From NCBI GenBank assembly GCA_038872535.1, contig JAVZJY010000025.1:1-17216 (forward strand): a DNA stretch of 17,216 nt. The letters run 5' to 3'. Within the stretch, counting starts at the first letter, position 1. Every line of letters starts with the position of its first letter. This DNA comes from JASEJA01 sp038872535. Its GTDB lineage: Archaea; Thermoproteota; Bathyarchaeia; Bathyarchaeales; Bathycorpusculaceae. Positions 13,559 through 17,216 of this stretch are shown here, piece after piece. The position numbers and the translations under genes are program-made. The notes under the pieces were generated by a model that had not been told where the DNA came from, searched no databases, and worked only from the letters and a program-made list of their open reading frames with translations.

Positions 13559-15205
13559 TTGAAAAACAAAGTTCTCTCAATATTGATAACACTGACACTG
13601 CTCTTAGGAGTTTTCGCCATTTCAAAGCCAGCAAGCGCAAGCTATCCACCGCCGGGAACAGAAGCGTTGTACGCATATCCAGATGTTAAAGATTTAACTG
13701 GAAATGTGCCGACAAAGACTTACACTTTCGACATAATGATAACGCCACATGCTGCGGTTACAACAATATCATTCAGTCTTCATTATGACCCCCACTACGT
13801 TAACATAACAAATATAGCGCCAGATCCAAACGGCGTTCTGACAGGCGGCTCGTTCCTAATTGGAGACTGGTTCCTAGATACGGGCAACATAACCGACATC
13901 CTCTGGGGTAAGCTCGGAGGATACTGGGACATAACTACGGATGTCGCTGTCTTCAGAATTACAGTTGCCGTCTTAGCATTCACTCCATCTACAGGCACAG
14001 TAATTGACATTTATGCAATGAACTGCTGGGATGATATAGGTAACAACTTCTTGGTAGGCGATTCACCATACGACCACACAGTAATAATGCCCCCAATAAT
14101 CGTGATTGTTCAACCCACGGCAGCGTTCAATTGGACACCATCCACGCCAACAGTTGGTGACACAGTAACCTTCGATGCTTCAGCCTCAACAGGCGGATAC
14201 GACGGACATCAATCTTGCCCAATAACTGAGTACAGATGGGACTGGGAAGGCGATGGCACCATAGATGAGGTAACTTCAAACGCAATAATCACACATGTTT
14301 TCAGCTCGGCTGGGACGTACCATGTTACATTAACGGTTTACGCTCCCGGAGGACCAAGTGCAGAGCCTAGCTACGTGCCAACAGCCAGCATTACACATGA
14401 CGTGCTAGTAAAGGCGCCTGCAGTGGGAAGAATAATAGACCTTTACACACAGAACACTAGACACCCAGACTACACAACGGATAAGACCGGCGAAGGCATC
14501 GACAGCAGCGTAACAGACCCAAGCGTTAACAGGCAAGTTGACTCCTACGCTCCACAGGACCTCGTCACACTCTACGCGAAAGTAACATACAACAATGCTC
14601 CAGTAGCCAACAAAGAAGTAGCCTTCGAAATTCACGGACCAACAAACAATTACCAAAACATAATAATTTACAGGCAAGCCTTCACAGACGCAAACGGAAT
14701 AGCCACAATAGACTTTAGAATTCCATGGCCAGATGAACACGCCAAAGACATAGTCTTCGGCAATTGGACAATAATGGCGAAAGTTGACATAGCAGAACAA
14801 TGGGTTAGCGACTCCCACTGGTTCTATGTGCATTGGATAATAGACATCGAAAACGTACAACTACTTGACTCGGCCTACACGCCAACAGTGGATTTTGTCC
14901 GCGGAGTCGACACAGCCTACATAAACGTAACAGTATACAACTGGGCTATGACATCTAGAAACGCCACCATAACAGTCGTAATATACGACGAACTAGGCGT
15001 CCCAGTAGGCACAAACGTCATAAACTTCAACAACATTCCAGGAGAAACAGCAGTTTCGCAAATAACAAACATCCCCATACCCAACTGGGCTTATGTTGGA
15101 TACGGCAACGTCTACGTAAACGCTTTCACAAAGCTCCCATGGGAATGCGGAGTCTGCTACTGCCCAGAATACCCACCAGTCACGATACACATAACATTGC
15201 CTTAA
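13559..15205 (+). CDS. Secreted cohesin-PKD protein with further beta domains
   Basis: Numbered from the TTG start this is 548 residues. A signal peptide (MKNKVLSILI..., cleavage near ASA) leads to a cohesin-like domain at about 35-177 (KTYTFDIMIT, TISFSLHYDP, VAVFRITVAV), a PKD domain at about 187-265 (VTFDASAS, YRWDWEGDGT, THVFSSAGTYHVTLTV), an Ig/invasin-like domain at about 325-425 (LVTLYAKVTYNNAPVANKEV, TDANGIATIDFRIP), and a C-terminal beta module ending in YCPE and THITLP-like strands. No dockerin or membrane anchor is seen. TTG 13559 is preferred because the GGAGAAGGGAGAAAAA leader before it closely matches the leader of the previous cohesin gene; ATG 13532 in the same frame adds nine lysine-rich residues and would be near-leaderless. 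It probably supplies a cohesin for the dockerins upstream. Confidence 0.8.
   Translation: MKNKVLSILITLTLLLGVFAISKPASASYPPPGTEALYAYPDVKDLTGNVPTKTYTFDIMITPHAAVTTISFSLHYDPHYVNITNIAPDPNGVLTGGSFLIGDWFLDTGNITDILWGKLGGYWDITTDVAVFRITVAVLAFTPSTGTVIDIYAMNCWDDIGNNFLVGDSPYDHTVIMPPIIVIVQPTAAFNWTPSTPTVGDTVTFDASASTGGYDGHQSCPITEYRWDWEGDGTIDEVTSNAIITHVFSSAGTYHVTLTVYAPGGPSAEPSYVPTASITHDVLVKAPAVGRIIDLYTQNTRHPDYTTDKTGEGIDSSVTDPSVNRQVDSYAPQDLVTLYAKVTYNNAPVANKEVAFEIHGPTNNYQNIIIYRQAFTDANGIATIDFRIPWPDEHAKDIVFGNWTIMAKVDIAEQWVSDSHWFYVHWIIDIENVQLLDSAYTPTVDFVRGVDTAYINVTVYNWAMTSRNATITVVIYDELGVPVGTNVINFNNIPGETAVSQITNIPIPNWAYVGYGNVYVNAFTKLPWECGVCYCPEYPPVTIHITLP
14168..14184 (+). repeat. 17-bp sequence repeated in two PKD domains (copy 2)
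   Basis: Identical to 12378-12394 and in the same position of the PKD domain of the neighbouring gene. Confidence 0.6.
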
Positions 15206-15216
15206 CCGGGAAGCCT

Positions 15217-17216
15217 ATGAAAAAATCCCTCCTTTTTTTCTTCATAATTACAATCTTATTTTCGCTCACACCCTTAAAGCTCATAAAAACCGTGAACGCC
15301 CAATCCGCTGAAATAATATTTAATCCCTCACAAATCCTCATCGCAGAACAATCAAACTTCTCAATCCAAATCCAAACACTAAATACTCCACCATTCACAA
15401 TGTTTTGGATAACCGTAAACTACAACACAACAGCAATTGACGCCCTAAACGTGTCAACATGGCCAGGCGGCTACGCAAACATAGATGAAAATCTTGGAAC
15501 AATCGACATAAGCGCAACAACCCTACAACCATTAGAAGGCAACCAAACCCTTGCAACAATAGTCTTCAAAGCAGCGCAAAGCAGTAACAGCACCATACGG
15601 CTCACAGACACGCAACTCTACGACCCACAAAACGAACCCATAGATCACATAACAGGAACAGCTCAAATAGAAATAGTGGGACAAATAAATCTAACCATCA
15701 AAGCATCAAAAGAATACTACTACTTGGGCGAAAACGTAACAATATACGGAAATTCTACAGTAGAAGGTTCGCCTATTTCAAGTCTGATTGGACTCGAAGT
15801 TTGGACACGTGAAGGCCCTAAACTAACAAGAATCATAAACTCCAGCTACATACCACCAACCACCCAATGGCCACTAACAATCGTAAGCTTCTACCCCAGC
15901 GATGAATACGGCAATCCAAAAAGCAACTTCCCCGCAGGTTATCAAGCATACTTCACAATTACAGTGCAAAATCTAAAAAATGAAAATCTACCCATATTAA
16001 TAGTGATAAACATTTTTGATACGTATAACACTATTATAGGCTTCACAATATTTCAAGGCACAATTTTCCAATTTTCACAAATAATGTTCATTGGACCAGT
16101 TTTGATACAAACAAGTGCATTTAACGGAACAGCCACAGCCTACGCAAACGTCTTCTCCAACTGGCCAAAAAACCAAGGAACACCATATTGCCCAGAAAAA
16201 TCCGTAAACTTCCAGATAACAGGCGGCTCTACAGCGGTGCCTCCAACGTTTCCGCCTTCCAACCAGACTTTCTCAGCTCAATTTAACACAACCTTCAGGT
16301 TGCCATCAACAGGCGGTCTAGCAAAATGGGAGGTGTATGCCACAACAGTTTACAAAGTGCAAATGGCAAACGAAAAAACAAACTTCGTCGCGGCAAACCT
16401 ATTTGTTGATGATGACAAACCAGCAGACTTCAATACCATACAATCCGCAATAAATGCAGCAAATGACACTAATACCATATACATCTATAATGGAACCTAT
16501 TATGAAAACATAAATGTTAACAAAACAATTTCAATCGTTGGAGAAAACGCTGAAGCAACGATAATCGACGGAAGAAAACTTGATAACGTTGTAAACATTA
16601 TAAAATCTAGCGTGAAAATTTTCGACATAAAAATATTAAACAGTAGCACAACCCTCTCCCATGATGCTGGCATAAGTATCCTTAACTATTCATGTAAAAT
16701 AGTAGGCTGCATTATAACAAATAACATGATAGGAATAAAAGTCCAGAGCACTAATTCTGCGGGCATCTCACAAAATACGATAGACAACAATAGCTATGGG
16801 ATTATGATTATTAATTCAAGCAACACAGACCTAACAAATAACTTCGTAAAAGACAATAGTTATGGCATTTACTTGTTAAATAGCAGCTACGCAAAAATTA
16901 CAAGCTCCTCAATAACTAACAACACCTATGGACTTACGCTGTCAAGTACCTTATGTAATTATAACGAGCTTAGCAGCAACAATATCTCATTTAACGGTGT
17001 AGGCATCACCTTGAACTATTCTAGTTATAACCAGATTATCAATAGTAACATTTCCTCTAATCTAAATTATGGCATTTGGATAAACGCAGCAAATAACAAC
17101 CAAATATACTCTAACAACTTCATCAACAATAGTAATCAAGTTTATGTTTCAGCATCAGCAAACCAGTGGAACATCAGCTATCCACAAGGAGGAAACTATT
17201 GGGACAGCTATAATGG
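15217..17216 (+). CDS. Secreted cohesin and right-handed beta-helix (NosD/PbH1-like) protein, 3' end outside window
   Basis: An open frame of 666 codons with no stop before the window ends. A signal peptide (MKKSLLFFFIITILFS, cleavage near VNA) leads to a cohesin-like domain at about 31-155 (FSIQIQTLNTPPFTMFWITV, then NQTLATIVFKAA). Residues about 237-335 form a beta module ending PYCPEKSVNFQIT, related to the C-terminal module of the preceding protein. From about 396 the sequence is a beta-helix: VDDDKPADFNTIQSAINAA with IYIYNGTYYENI, then repeated Asn-rich rungs such as NNQIYSNNFINN, ending in GGNYWDSYNG, a typical archaeal NosD/PbH1 signature. Beta-helix domains often bind polysaccharide. 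It starts 11 nt after the previous gene, so the two are co-transcribed. The missing C-terminus could carry the membrane anchor of the whole assembly. Confidence 0.82.
   Translation, partial: MKKSLLFFFIITILFSLTPLKLIKTVNAQSAEIIFNPSQILIAEQSNFSIQIQTLNTPPFTMFWITVNYNTTAIDALNVSTWPGGYANIDENLGTIDISATTLQPLEGNQTLATIVFKAAQSSNSTIRLTDTQLYDPQNEPIDHITGTAQIEIVGQINLTIKASKEYYYLGENVTIYGNSTVEGSPISSLIGLEVWTREGPKLTRIINSSYIPPTTQWPLTIVSFYPSDEYGNPKSNFPAGYQAYFTITVQNLKNENLPILIVINIFDTYNTIIGFTIFQGTIFQFSQIMFIGPVLIQTSAFNGTATAYANVFSNWPKNQGTPYCPEKSVNFQITGGSTAVPPTFPPSNQTFSAQFNTTFRLPSTGGLAKWEVYATTVYKVQMANEKTNFVAANLFVDDDKPADFNTIQSAINAANDTNTIYIYNGTYYENINVNKTISIVGENAEATIIDGRKLDNVVNIIKSSVKIFDIKILNSSTTLSHDAGISILNYSCKIVGCIITNNMIGIKVQSTNSAGISQNTIDNNSYGIMIINSSNTDLTNNFVKDNSYGIYLLNSSYAKITSSSITNNTYGLTLSSTLCNYNELSSNNISFNGVGITLNYSSYNQIINSNISSNLNYGIWINAANNNQIYSNNFINNSNQVYVSASANQWNISYPQGGNYWDSYN

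Noticed and set aside
16600..17150. Repeated AAC/AAT-rich DNA as a possible CRISPR or tandem DNA repeat
   Set aside because: The repetition is at protein level (beta-helix rungs with Asn ladders). The DNA copies are irregular and stay in one reading frame.
1..17216. tRNA, rRNA, CRISPR arrays, complete insertion sequences or replication origins
   Set aside because: None could be recognised by eye in either strand.

Overview
The window reads as a piece of an archaeal chromosome, probably from the Bathyarchaeia or a related uncultured Thermoproteota lineage. This placement is inferred from gene content and signals; no rRNA or tRNA gene is present to confirm it. The archaeal signs are BRE/TATA-type core promoters placed about 25 bp before starts, near-leaderless genes mixed with GGTGA or GGAGG ribosome-binding sites, and large secreted proteins built from cohesin, PKD and beta-helix modules.

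Layout. At 17-1054 (minus) lies a small operon: a 32-residue signal-peptide ORF, a 24-residue hydrophobic ORF, a two-helix membrane protein, and a secreted archaemetzincin-like metallopeptidase that ends just after its active site. At 1065-1375 is a gene-poor gap with a fragment resembling the N-terminus of a serine recombinase. At 1376-3336 (minus) are the two ATPases of a peptide/nickel-family (Dpp/Opp) ABC importer. At 3533-3968 (plus) is a zinc-ribbon membrane protein whose ribbon is split between two frames. At 3954-5663 (minus) is a membrane-anchored, C25 (gingipain)-like cysteine peptidase. A 36-bp palindrome carries a back-to-back promoter between the peptidase and the importer permeases (5766-8281, plus). 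At 8265-9670 are three small genes, two of them membrane-associated. From 9740 to the window end is a plus-strand surface cluster: a family 5 solute-binding protein ending in a dockerin, a cohesin/PKD/CARDB-like protein ending in half a dockerin, a cohesin/PKD protein, and a cohesin/beta-helix protein cut by the window edge.

How the genes may work together. Secreted or surface peptidases would cut protein into peptides. The binding protein would capture them and the DppBCDF-like transporter would import them. The unusual part is that the binding protein has no lipobox and no membrane anchor but carries a calcium-type dockerin, and three cohesin-bearing secreted proteins follow it directly. 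A cell-surface cohesin-dockerin scaffold that holds the transporter's binding protein is the most interesting hypothesis here. The permease DppC also carries an extra extracytoplasmic domain of about 220 residues that could contact this assembly. The binding protein itself reads as circularly permuted relative to ordinary family 5 proteins.
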